Position numbers and translations under genes: made by a program | Shown here: piece by piece, positions 1 to 6,175 of the stretch | How positions within the stretch are numbered: position 1 is the first letter of the stretch | How the letters are laid out: each line of letters begins with the position of its first letter | The notes under the pieces: generated by a model | What the model was told of the DNA's origin: nothing | The model's input: the letters and a program-made list of their open reading frames with translations, nothing else | Database searches by the model: none | DNA from: an uncultured Clostridium sp. | GTDB taxonomy: Bacteria > Bacillota > Clostridia > Clostridiales > Clostridiaceae | Direction of reading: 5' to 3' | NCBI RefSeq assembly: GCF_934754915.1 | Contig: NZ_CAKVKB010000126.1 | Location: 1-9,443 of the forward strand | DNA length: 9,443 nucleotides

Positions 1-35
1 AATTATTTATAAATTTGAACGAGTAATCTATTTTT

Positions 36-51
36 ATAGTAAAAATACTAT
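36..51. promoter_or_regulatory. Perfect 6-bp inverted repeat upstream of modA, possible operator
   Basis: ATAGTA and TACTAT flank a central AAAA, giving a perfect 16-bp dyad that ends 23 bases before the modA start. A TTGAAC hexamer at 15-20 and a TATAGT at 35-40 resemble promoter boxes, but their 14-bp spacing is too short to call a promoter with confidence. The dyad may be a binding site for a regulator of molybdate uptake. It does not look like the E. coli ModE consensus as I remember it. An AT-rich dyad of this size can also occur by chance. Confidence 0.35.
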
Positions 52-74
52 TTGTAATCAGGAGGCTTTCAATT

Positions 75-914
75 ATGATAAATATAAAAAAAATTTTATG
101 TGCTTTTATGGCATGTGCATTAAGTGCTGCTATTATAGGATGTGGAAACAATTCTCAAAATTCAGGTTCAGAACAAAAAAATACAGATACAGTTCAATCT
201 GAAAGTGGAAAAACTGATGATAAAGAAGACGTTCAGCTTACAATTTCTGCTGCTGCAAGTTTAAAAGAAGCCATGGCGGATATTGAATCAGAATATAAAA
301 CAGAACACCCAAATGTTACTCTTACTTTTAATTTTGGCTCTTCTGGGTCATTACAAAAACAAATCGAACAGGGAGCTCCTTGTGATGTATTTATTTCTGC
401 TGGTCAGTCTCAAATGAAAACATTAGCAGATGAAAGCTTATTAATTTCTGATACAAATAAAAATCTTGTGAAAAATCAGCTTGTACTAGTTGGTCCTTCA
501 GATACAGAGATAAAAAGTGTAAATGACCTTACAAGTGATTATGTAAAACACATAGCTGTAGGTGAACCTTCAAGTGTTCCTGCTGGAAAATATGCTGATG
601 AAGTTCTTACTAATTTAAACCTTAAAGATTCTGTTTCTTCAAAACTTACTTTTGCAAAAGATGTTAAGGAAGTTCTTGCATGGACAGTTTCAGGTAATGC
701 AGAGGTTGGATTTGTTTATAAAAATGATGCTTTAAGTTCTGACAGTGCAAAGATAATCGAAACGCTTCCAGAAGACTCACATTCTCCAATTACTTATCCA
801 GCTGCTGTAATAAACAGCACTAAAAATGAAAAAGATGCAAAAGAATTTGAAGATTTCTTATTTAGCGATAAATGCAAATCAATCTTTGAAAAATATGGAT
901 ATGAAATGGCTTAA
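75..914 (+). CDS. modA: Molybdate ABC transporter, substrate-binding lipoprotein ModA
   Basis: Extracytoplasmic receptor that binds molybdate (possibly tungstate) and delivers it to the ModB permease. The 279-residue product starts with a lysine-containing n-region and a hydrophobic stretch ending in a lipobox, Ile20-Ile21-Gly22-Cys23, so it should be lipid-anchored through Cys23. A Ser/Gln/Lys-rich linker (about 24-52) precedes the binding domain. Family motifs are AAASLKEAM (59-67), FGSSGSL (87-93), GAPCDVF (100-106), GEPSSVPAG (163-171) and GNAEVGFVYKND (207-218), where the conserved Ser and Ala residues contact the oxyanion in known ModA proteins. AGGAGG at 60-65 sits 9 bases before the ATG and fixes the start. 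It is first in a modABC operon, with modB 53 bases downstream. Exact anion preference cannot be read from sequence. Confidence 0.95.
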   Translation: MINIKKILCAFMACALSAAIIGCGNNSQNSGSEQKNTDTVQSESGKTDDKEDVQLTISAAASLKEAMADIESEYKTEHPNVTLTFNFGSSGSLQKQIEQGAPCDVFISAGQSQMKTLADESLLISDTNKNLVKNQLVLVGPSDTEIKSVNDLTSDYVKHIAVGEPSSVPAGKYADEVLTNLNLKDSVSSKLTFAKDVKEVLAWTVSGNAEVGFVYKNDALSSDSAKIIETLPEDSHSPITYPAAVINSTKNEKDAKEFEDFLFSDKCKSIFEKYGYEMA

Positions 915-946
915 AGGTATGAATATGAAATATCTTAAAATATCTG
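899..946 (+). repeat. Degenerate 24-bp tandem duplication at the modA stop
   Basis: ATATGAAAT-NN-CTTAAA at 899-915, which contains the modA stop, recurs at 923-939 with 15 of 17 bases identical, an offset of exactly 24. The second copy fills most of the modA-modB gap. It looks like a small slippage duplication that moved the modA stop away from modB and then drifted. Confidence 0.55.
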
Positions 947-967
947 AAGGGAGATGCTTTTTTCATT

Positions 968-1687
968 ATGACCGCTGATTATTCGCCTCTTTGGATTTCA
1001 TTAAAAACTTCATTATTATCAACAGTTATTACTTTTTTTATAGGCATTGCAGTTTCGTATTTCATGGCTAATTTTAAAGGAAAAAGCAAAGGACTTATTG
1101 ATGGAATTCTCACACTTCCATTAATACTTCCTCCAACTGTTGTAGGATTTTTTCTTCTTTTGCTGTGTGGAAAAAATGGCCCAGTAGGAAAATTTCTGCT
1201 CTTATTTGATAAGACACTTATATTTTCATGGACTGCAACTGTTATTGCTGCTGTCACTGTTTCCTTCCCAATGATGTATAGAAGTGCAAGATCTGCTTTT
1301 GAGCAGATTGATATAAATCTGGTTTTTGCTGCAAGAACACTTGGATTAAGTGAATTCAATATATTTCGGAAAATCGTCCTTCCCCTTGCCTGGCCTGGAA
1401 TTATAGGAGGACTTGTTCTTTCATTTGCAAGGGCTATGGGTGAATTTGGTGCAACTTTAATGCTGGCAGGAAATATTCCTGGAAAGACACAGACAATGCC
1501 TCTTGCCATATTCTTTGCTGTTGAAGGCGGAGATATGAAAAAAGCATTATTATGGGTTCTTCTCATAACAGGAATTTCATTAATATCAATTCTTGCATTG
1601 AATTACTGGTCTGAAGCTCAGCTTAAATTGACTGGAAGGAGGAATGCAATAGTTATTAAGAATATATTCAAATATAATCAAACATAA
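968..1687 (+). CDS. modB: Molybdate ABC transporter permease ModB, with altered C-terminal tail
   Basis: Inner-membrane channel subunit that pairs with ModA and ModC. The 239-residue product has several hydrophobic segments (about 12-35, 46-68, 84-104, 143-168, 193-211). It carries the EAA-type cytoplasmic loop AARTLGLSEFNIFRKIVLPL (121-140), which docks onto the ATPase, followed by the ModB-like stretch FARAMGEFGATLML (153-166). The ATG at 968 has AAGGGAG at 947-953, a rather long spacing of 14, and no better in-frame start exists. Homology should end at Arg225. Residues 226-239 (starting NAIVIKN) are read from the left end of the inserted IS607 element. The reconstructed uninterrupted gene would end Gly-Arg-Arg-Thr-Lys-stop at 227 residues. 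The core is intact, so function is probably retained. Confidence 0.93.
   Translation: MTADYSPLWISLKTSLLSTVITFFIGIAVSYFMANFKGKSKGLIDGILTLPLILPPTVVGFFLLLLCGKNGPVGKFLLLFDKTLIFSWTATVIAAVTVSFPMMYRSARSAFEQIDINLVFAARTLGLSEFNIFRKIVLPLAWPGIIGGLVLSFARAMGEFGATLMLAGNIPGKTQTMPLAIFFAVEGGDMKKALLWVLLITGISLISILALNYWSEAQLKLTGRRNAIVIKNIFKYNQT
1675..1687 (+). repeat. IS607 left subterminal inverted repeat
   Basis: TAATCAAACATAA lies 33 bases inside the left boundary and overlaps the extended modB stop. Its inverted counterpart is at 3606-3618 with 12 of 13 positions matching. It is a candidate TnpA binding site, though chance similarity in AT-rich DNA is possible. Confidence 0.4.
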
Positions 1688-1707
1688 TATATCTGAGGTG
1701 ATTGTAT

Positions 1708-2349
1708 TTGAGTAAAAATTATAAACCTAAAGAATTTGCAGAGCTTTTAAATGTATCAATATTAACTTTACAACGATGGGATAATACAGGAAAGTTAAAA
1801 GCATACAGAACTCCAAATAATAGAAGATATTATACTTATGAGCAATATCAAAAATATATGGGAATAATAAGTTCAAATAAAAGAACAGTTATTTATACAA
1901 GAGTTTCAACTTCTAACCAAAAAGATGATTTAAAAAATCAAGTAGAATTTCTTAGACAATATGCTAATGCAAAAGGAATTATAGTCGATACTGTTATAGA
2001 AGATTATGGAAGTGGTTTAAATTATAATAGAAAACAATGGAATAAACTTATAGATGAATGTATGACCAATGAAATAGGTACAATAATAATTACACATAAA
2101 GATAGGTTTATTCGATTTGGATTTGACTGGTTTGAAAGATTTCTTAATAAATTTGGTGTTAAATTTATTATTGTAAATAATGAGAGTTTATCTCCACAAG
2201 AAGAACTGGTTCAAGATATAATTTCGATATTGCATGTATTTTCATGTAGAATATATGGTTTAAGAAAATATAAAAAGAAAATTAAGGAGGATTTAGAAGT
2301 TGAAAAGAGCATACAAAACAGAGATAAAGCCAACACAAAAACAGATTGA
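1708..2349 (+). CDS. tnpA: IS607-family transposase TnpA, MerR-like HTH plus serine recombinase
   Basis: Transposase that cuts and rejoins DNA through a catalytic serine. I choose the TTG at 1708 (213 residues) because GAGGTG at 1695-1700 then sits 7 bases upstream; the in-frame TTG at 1702 would leave only one base. The N-terminal third is a MerR-like helix-turn-helix (about residues 7-30, PKEFAELLNVS and following). The resolvase domain follows, with YTRVSTSNQ (63-71) containing nucleophile Ser67. Family stretches THKDRFIRFGF (129-139) and SCRIYGLRKYK (179-189) are close to the usual IS607 TnpA pattern. Length is normal and no break is seen. The reading frame overlaps tnpB by 50 bases, implying translational coupling. 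Codons are more A-rich than in modA and modB, consistent with acquired DNA. Confidence 0.93.
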   Translation: MSKNYKPKEFAELLNVSILTLQRWDNTGKLKAYRTPNNRRYYTYEQYQKYMGIISSNKRTVIYTRVSTSNQKDDLKNQVEFLRQYANAKGIIVDTVIEDYGSGLNYNRKQWNKLIDECMTNEIGTIIITHKDRFIRFGFDWFERFLNKFGVKFIIVNNESLSPQEELVQDIISILHVFSCRIYGLRKYKKKIKEDLEVEKSIQNRDKANTKTD

Positions 2350-3484
2350 GAAAATTAATCAGTCTATTGGTATTTGCAGATGGTTATATAATTCATATTT
2401 AGCTAAAAATAAAGAACTATATGAACAGTATAAACAAGGAATAATATCCAAAGAAAAAGCATTTATGTCAGCTAATGATTTTGATAAATATATAAATAAC
2501 GAAGTTAAAATATTGGATGATTTCAAATGGATAAATGATTGTGGTTCAAAAGCTAGAAAGAAAGCTATTCAAAATGCAGAAATTGCATATAAAAGATTTT
2601 TTAAAGGTCAATCTAAGTTCCCTAGATTTAAAAAGAAAAGTAAATCAGATGTTAAATTATATTTTCCTAAAAATAATAAAGGTGATTGGAAAATAGAACG
2701 TCATAGGTTAATGATTCCTACCTTAAAGAATGTAAGGTTAAAAGAATATGGTTATATTCCAGTTGGAGCAAAAATAATTAATGGGACTGTATCTAAAAAA
2801 GCAGATAGATATTATGTATCAGTAATAATTGATACTGATATTAAACTGCAAGAGAATGCAAATGATGGTATAGGAATTGATTTAGGTTTAAAGGATTTTG
2901 CAATATGTTCTGATGGTAATGCTTATAAAAATATAAATAAAACACAAAGAATAAGAAAATTAGAGAAGAAATTAAAAAGAGAACAAAAGAGACTTTCAAG
3001 AAAATATGAAAGTTTAAAATTAAGAAATAAAAATAAGAAAGGAGGAACTGCTACTAAGTCTAATATAAACAATAAAATAGTTAAGGTACAAAAACTTCAT
3101 AATATACTAAATAATATAAGAACTGATTACATTAATAAAATAATTTCAAATATAGTAAAACAAAAACCAAGTTTTATTACTATTGAAGATTTAAATGTAA
3201 AAGGTATGATGAAGAATAAGCATTTATCTAAAGCAGTAGCAGGGCAGAAATTTTATAAATTTAGAAATAAGTTAACTAATAAATGTAATGCTTTAGGGAT
3301 TGAGTTAAGAATTGCAGATAGATTTTATCCATCAAGCAAGTTATGTCATTGTTGTGGTTCTATCAAGAAAGATTTAAAACTTAAAGATAGAGTATATAAA
3401 TGCGATTGTGGTTATATTGAGGATAGAGATTATAATGCAAGTCTTAATTTAAGAGATTGTTTAACTTATAAAATAGCACAATAA
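2300..3484 (+). CDS. tnpB: TnpB, RNA-guided RuvC-type endonuclease of the IS607 element
   Basis: TnpB proteins are the ancestors of Cas12. They use an omegaRNA made from the element's right end to cut DNA next to a short transposon-adjacent motif, helping the element persist after excision. The TTG start at 2300 has AAGGAGG at 2284-2290, spacing 9, inside the tnpA frame. The 394-residue protein begins with the family's KRAYKTEIKPTQKQ and LYN elements. Its RuvC pieces follow: GIDLG with Asp194, TIEDLNVKGM with Glu296, and EDRDYNAS with Asp375/Asp377 (third acidic position). A zinc finger lies between the last two: Cys349, Cys352, Cys368, Cys370, the second pair being C-x-C rather than the commoner C-x-x-C. 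Residues 210-262 are very Lys/Arg/Asn-rich and may contact RNA. All catalytic positions are present, so it is predicted active. Confidence 0.93.
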   Translation: MKRAYKTEIKPTQKQIEKINQSIGICRWLYNSYLAKNKELYEQYKQGIISKEKAFMSANDFDKYINNEVKILDDFKWINDCGSKARKKAIQNAEIAYKRFFKGQSKFPRFKKKSKSDVKLYFPKNNKGDWKIERHRLMIPTLKNVRLKEYGYIPVGAKIINGTVSKKADRYYVSVIIDTDIKLQENANDGIGIDLGLKDFAICSDGNAYKNINKTQRIRKLEKKLKREQKRLSRKYESLKLRNKNKKGGTATKSNINNKIVKVQKLHNILNNIRTDYINKIISNIVKQKPSFITIEDLNVKGMMKNKHLSKAVAGQKFYKFRNKLTNKCNALGIELRIADRFYPSSKLCHCCGSIKKDLKLKDRVYKCDCGYIEDRDYNASLNLRDCLTYKIAQ

Positions 3485-3650
3485 AGCTATTATAAGTATG
3501 TACCGATGGCTAGTCGGGAATTTACGACTGTGGAGTATTATACCAAATGTAAGTAGCTTTTATAGCAAAAACAGATACGTTGAAGCAGTAAAACTCTTAG
3601 AATGTTTATATTTGATTACATTTTAAGTAGCAGGACAAAATAATGTCTCT
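3472..3650 (+). ncRNA. Predicted TnpB guide RNA (omegaRNA/reRNA) at the IS607 right end
   Basis: In characterised IS605/IS607 elements the guide RNA covers the end of tnpB and the non-coding right end, and its guide is the host sequence just outside. Here 150 non-coding bases lie between the tnpB stop and the right boundary and are richer in G and C than their surroundings. Possible pairings are AATAGC (3472-3477) with GCTATT (3486-3491), or alternatively AAAGCTA (3483-3489) with TAGCTTT (3554-3560). The second enclosess a hairpin AGTCG/CGACT (3512-3516 with 3525-3529). TAAGTAGC occurs twice, at 3550-3557 and 3624-3631. The scaffold would end at 3634 and the guide would start at 3635 with ACAAAATAATGTCTCT. 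Ends and fold are inferred by analogy, not measured; the true 5' end may lie further inside tnpB. Confidence 0.65.
3606..3618 (-). repeat. IS607 right subterminal inverted repeat
   Basis: Read on the minus strand this is TAATCAAATATAA, matching the left copy at 1675-1687 in 12 of 13 positions. It lies 16 bases inside the right boundary, within the predicted omegaRNA region, and is a candidate TnpA binding site. Confidence 0.4.
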
Positions 3651-4689
3651 ATATGTAGATATAGAAAAGCAGTTTTCCTCATTTAATCTGAAGGTGAAAT
3701 TTGAAAATGACAGTGGCGTTTTAGGACTTTTAGGTGAATCAGGTTCTGGAAAAAGCATTACATTAAAATGCATATCTGGACTGATTACTCCAGACAAAGG
3801 AAAAATAATATTAAATAACAAAGTTCTTTTTGATTCAGAAAAAAAAATAAATCTTTCTCCCCAAATGAGAAAGACAGGTTATCTGTTTCAGAACTACGCT
3901 TTATTTCCAACAATGACAATTAGAGATAACATAAAAATAGGAATTAAAGATATATCAGAAGATGAAAAAGAAAAACTTATGCTCAGTTATCTTGAAAAAT
4001 TCAATCTTTCAGGTTTGGAAAATCGGTATCCCTGGCAGCTTTCAGGAGGACAGATGCAAAGAGCAGCACTTGCAAGAGCGCTTATAACTTCTCCTGACAT
4101 ACTGCTTTTAGATGAACCTTTTTCAGCTCTTGATACCCAGCTTAGAAATAACATGGAAAAGGAACTTATTTCAATAATTAAGGATTTCAATAAAAATGTA
4201 ATTTTTGTTACACATGATATAGGCGAAGCTTATAGGATATGTGATGAAATAATTGTATATCAAAATGGCTGTTCATTAAATAAAAGAAATAAACATGATC
4301 TTTTTGAACATCCAAAAACTATAGCTGAAGCTAAACTGACAGGCTGTAAGAATATATCTCATGCTTTAAAAACAGGAACTCACAGCATAATGGCAGAGGA
4401 TTTTGGATACGAATATAACTTTAAAAATGAGATACCACATGATATAAGCTATTTATGCATAAGATCTCATAATATAAAAATCTCATATGATAATTCTGCT
4501 ATAAATACATATCCTTTCATAATTTCAAATATAATTGAAAATCCTTTTGATCTTACAATATATATAAAAAAGGATATAAATTCTGAAATGAAACCTATTG
4601 AATTTACAATATCTAAAGATGATTTTAATTTTAAACTTTATGATACTGTCTATGTCCAGTTTTCTGAGGATAAGATATTTTATTTTTAA
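3643..4689 (+). CDS. modC: Molybdate ABC transporter ATP-binding protein ModC
   Basis: Cytoplasmic ATPase that powers molybdate import through ModB. The 348-residue protein has Walker A GESGSGKS (31-38), Q-loop Gln83 in LFQNYALFP, signature LSGGQ (133-137), Walker B ILLLDE (153-158), D-loop SALD (161-164) and switch His191. A C-terminal region (about 235-348) occupies the place of the molybdate-binding TOBE domain and resembles it only loosely. The ATG at 3643 now has only a short AGGA (3632-3635, partly element-derived) as Shine-Dalgarno. Before the IS607 insertion it would have had AAGGAGGA and a start overlapping the modB stop. The coding sequence is undamaged. Expression probably depends on read-through of the element, which lies in the same orientation without an obvious terminator, or on a promoter inside it. 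Confidence 0.93.
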   Translation: MSLYVDIEKQFSSFNLKVKFENDSGVLGLLGESGSGKSITLKCISGLITPDKGKIILNNKVLFDSEKKINLSPQMRKTGYLFQNYALFPTMTIRDNIKIGIKDISEDEKEKLMLSYLEKFNLSGLENRYPWQLSGGQMQRAALARALITSPDILLLDEPFSALDTQLRNNMEKELISIIKDFNKNVIFVTHDIGEAYRICDEIIVYQNGCSLNKRNKHDLFEHPKTIAEAKLTGCKNISHALKTGTHSIMAEDFGYEYNFKNEIPHDISYLCIRSHNIKISYDNSAINTYPFIISNIIENPFDLTIYIKKDINSEMKPIEFTISKDDFNFKLYDTVYVQFSEDKIFYF

Positions 4690-4690
4690 A

Positions 4691-4767
4691 AAAACTGAAG
4701 CTGTTACATTAAGAAGTCTAACTGCTATATATAGCATAATTATTCTCTGTGTGACAGCTTCAGTTTT
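4691..4767. terminator. Long bidirectional stem-loop terminator after modC
   Basis: AAAACTGAAGCTGTTACA (4691-4708) pairs with TGTGACAGCTTCAGTTTT (4750-4767): 17 Watson-Crick pairs plus one G-U. The 41-base loop holds its own perfect palindrome TGCTATATATAGCA (4723-4736). It starts one base after the modC stop. On the plus strand it ends in TTTT; on the minus strand the stem runs into seven T. It therefore suits both modC and the convergent reductase gene, whose stop is about 200 bases away. Between 4768 and 4973 I see only AT-rich sequence with no gene. Confidence 0.8.
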
Positions 4768-4973
4768 CTCATGAAATCTAAATTTCCATATATATTACAG
4801 TATTAAAATCACATTCAAAGTTTATCTTATATCAATGTTACAATATTAAAAAAATTATATATAGACTCTAAAATTACATTCCAATTACAAATTTATTTAA
4901 AACTTATAAAAATCAAAGAAAACTTGGAAATATTTTATTCTTCATGGAAAAACACTCAATTTTGCATAAATAA

Positions 4974-5933
4974 TTATTTTGAATATGTAGCTTTTTTGTT
5001 TTTATCTGTGTAATTGAAAAGACCATCATTCTTTTCTTCTAATGCCTTTATCATATGATATGTATATTCATTATATGGTGTTGGCACATCCAGTTCCTTT
5101 CCCATTTTTATCAAAGCACCTGAAAACATATCAATTTCTGTATGTCTTCCTACATCCAAATCCTGAAGTGTAGAATAACGTGCAGAAGGCGGAACTGCAC
5201 TTCCATGTCCTGATGATTCGTCTGCCTTACTCATATCAATTCCCTTTGCAGATGCAACTGCTTCCAATTCATGTCTTAGTCCATTTCTTATTGCTTCCAT
5301 ATGAGTACTGTCTCTATAACAGCCTGCACCAGCTCCTAAAATTGCCTGTGGTAAATTGTTGCATACATTCAATCGAAATTTACTCCATATCTCCTCCCTT
5401 ATATGCTTTGTATGACGAAAATGAATTCCTGTATCTGCAAAAAGTTCTTCTATTGCACATACTCGTTCACTTTCATATGGAGGAATAAGTTCACCAAAAA
5501 TAATTCCTATAGTAGTATCAGGATCAAAACAATAGCCATTTTCCTCTTTATGTGAAGCCACCTTGATTAAAGAATACAAAATATTAGAACTGTTCACTTT
5601 TTTTTCAATCAATTCTTCACTATCCACACCATTCATAAGGCTCATCACAATTGTATTATCGCCAACAATTGTCTTTATACTTTCCAATGCTCCTGGCAGT
5701 GCTCCATATTTCAATGCAATGATGAGCAGATCAACACCATTTGCTTCCTGTGGTGTCCATACCTGTGGATGATAAGTAACATGATTAATAGTACATCCTT
5801 TTTGTTTCAAGCGTTCAGCACGTTCTCCTTCTGCAACAACACCTAAATTTATTGTATCAAGTGCTGAAAGTCCCCATATCACATATGAACCAACTGCACC
5901 TGCACCTAAAACTGCAACTGATTTTATTTTCAT
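4974..5933 (-). CDS. Ketopantoate reductase (PanE/ApbA) family NADPH-dependent dehydrogenase
   Basis: The family reduces 2-oxo acids with NADPH; the founding member, PanE, makes pantoate for coenzyme A. The 319-residue protein opens with the nucleotide-binding loop VLGAGAVGSY (8-17). Other PanE-type residues are Lys75 in ALKYG, Asn101 in MNGV, the presumed catalytic lysine Lys185 in WSKFRLNVCNN, Ser254 and Glu266 in GRHTEID. GGAGGG read on the minus strand (plus 5940-5945) lies 6 bases before the ATG. Length is normal and nothing is broken. Many clostridia carry several family paralogues whose substrate is not pantoate. With a MerR regulator and an aldo/keto reductase nearby, and no pan genes, I do not assign panE. 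It may be transcribed with merR (242-base gap) or alone. Confidence 0.85.
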   Translation of the reverse strand: MKIKSVAVLGAGAVGSYVIWGLSALDTINLGVVAEGERAERLKQKGCTINHVTYHPQVWTPQEANGVDLLIIALKYGALPGALESIKTIVGDNTIVMSLMNGVDSEELIEKKVNSSNILYSLIKVASHKEENGYCFDPDTTIGIIFGELIPPYESERVCAIEELFADTGIHFRHTKHIREEIWSKFRLNVCNNLPQAILGAGAGCYRDSTHMEAIRNGLRHELEAVASAKGIDMSKADESSGHGSAVPPSARYSTLQDLDVGRHTEIDMFSGALIKMGKELDVPTPYNEYTYHMIKALEEKNDGLFNYTDKNKKATYSK

Positions 5934-5961
5934 TTTTTTCCCTCCATAAAGTTATGCTATT

Positions 5962-5994
5962 TTCAGTATCAATCACTCCACAAATTATACTGAA
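5962..5994 (-). promoter_or_regulatory. Inverted repeat in the reductase leader
   Basis: TTCAGTAT (5962-5969) and ATACTGAA (5987-5994) are perfect 8-bp inverted arms separated by 17 bases, just upstream of the dehydrogenase ribosome-binding site. A TATAAT on the minus strand (plus 5984-5989) overlaps the upstream arm, although no good -35 was found. It could be an operator over a promoter or a leader hairpin; the role is unproven. Confidence 0.35.
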
Positions 5995-6136
5995 TTTTCT
6001 ATATATTAACTCCCTTGTCACTATATCTTATGCTTATTATCTTGCCATTAATTTAATATTTTTTATCTTTCTAAACTAAAAACTGTCATACAAATATCAA
6101 ATTAAATTTAATCAAATTTTCAAAAATATAATCATC

Positions 6137-6156
6137 TTTCCCCACAAGTGGGGAAA
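6137..6156. terminator. GC-rich stem-loop after merR: weak terminator or operator
   Basis: TTTCCCCAC (6137-6145) pairs with GTGGGGAAA (6148-6156), a perfect 9-bp inverted repeat with two central bases, realistically an 8-bp stem with a four-base loop. It lies 20 bases past the merR stop. On the minus strand it is not followed by a clean T-run, so termination would be weak. Its compact GC-rich symmetry in AT-rich DNA also fits a protein-binding site upstream of the dehydrogenase. Confidence 0.45.
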
Positions 6157-6175
6157 ATCCTTAATTATCAATCGT

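Larger units (their letters stand above)
1643..3634 (+). mobile_element. IS607-family insertion sequence (tnpA-tnpB-omegaRNA) between modB and modC
   Basis: The element carries overlapping serine-recombinase tnpA and tnpB genes, the gene pair that defines autonomous IS607 elements. IS607 transposes without long target duplications and tends to insert between or next to GG dinucleotides. A GG is present at both ends (1641-1642 and 3633-3634). Removing 1992 bp between them recreates a plausible modB-modC junction with a full Shine-Dalgarno and a TAATG stop/start overlap. The boundary is ambiguous by the shared GG, so 1641-3632 is equally valid; the GG at 1638-1639 would also keep the frame. No terminal inverted repeats are expected for this family, although a subterminal inverted repeat is present. 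All parts look intact, suggesting a recent and potentially active copy. Confidence 0.9.

Noticed and set aside
1..74. Molybdenum-cofactor riboswitch before modA
   Set aside because: Only 74 bases are available and no structured GC-rich region is visible; a riboswitch further upstream cannot be judged.
979..1566. 195-residue minus-strand open frame across modB
   Set aside because: It lies wholly opposite modB, has no ribosome-binding site or recognisable domain, and modB has clear family motifs.
1702..1707. TTG at 1702 as the tnpA start
   Set aside because: It leaves a single base after the GAGGTG ribosome-binding site; the TTG at 1708 gives a normal 7-base spacing.
2300..3484. tnpB as a repressor-type, nuclease-dead TnpB (TldR-like)
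   Set aside because: All three acidic RuvC positions and the zinc finger are present and the associated tnpA is intact, so it looks like an ordinary active TnpB.
3472..3634. Terminator at the end of the IS607 element
   Set aside because: The AGTCG/CGACT hairpin is not followed by a T-run, and no other terminator-like stem occurs before modC.
4974..5933. Naming the dehydrogenase panE
   Set aside because: Only family-level residues are visible and no other pantothenate gene is nearby; paralogues with other substrates are common.
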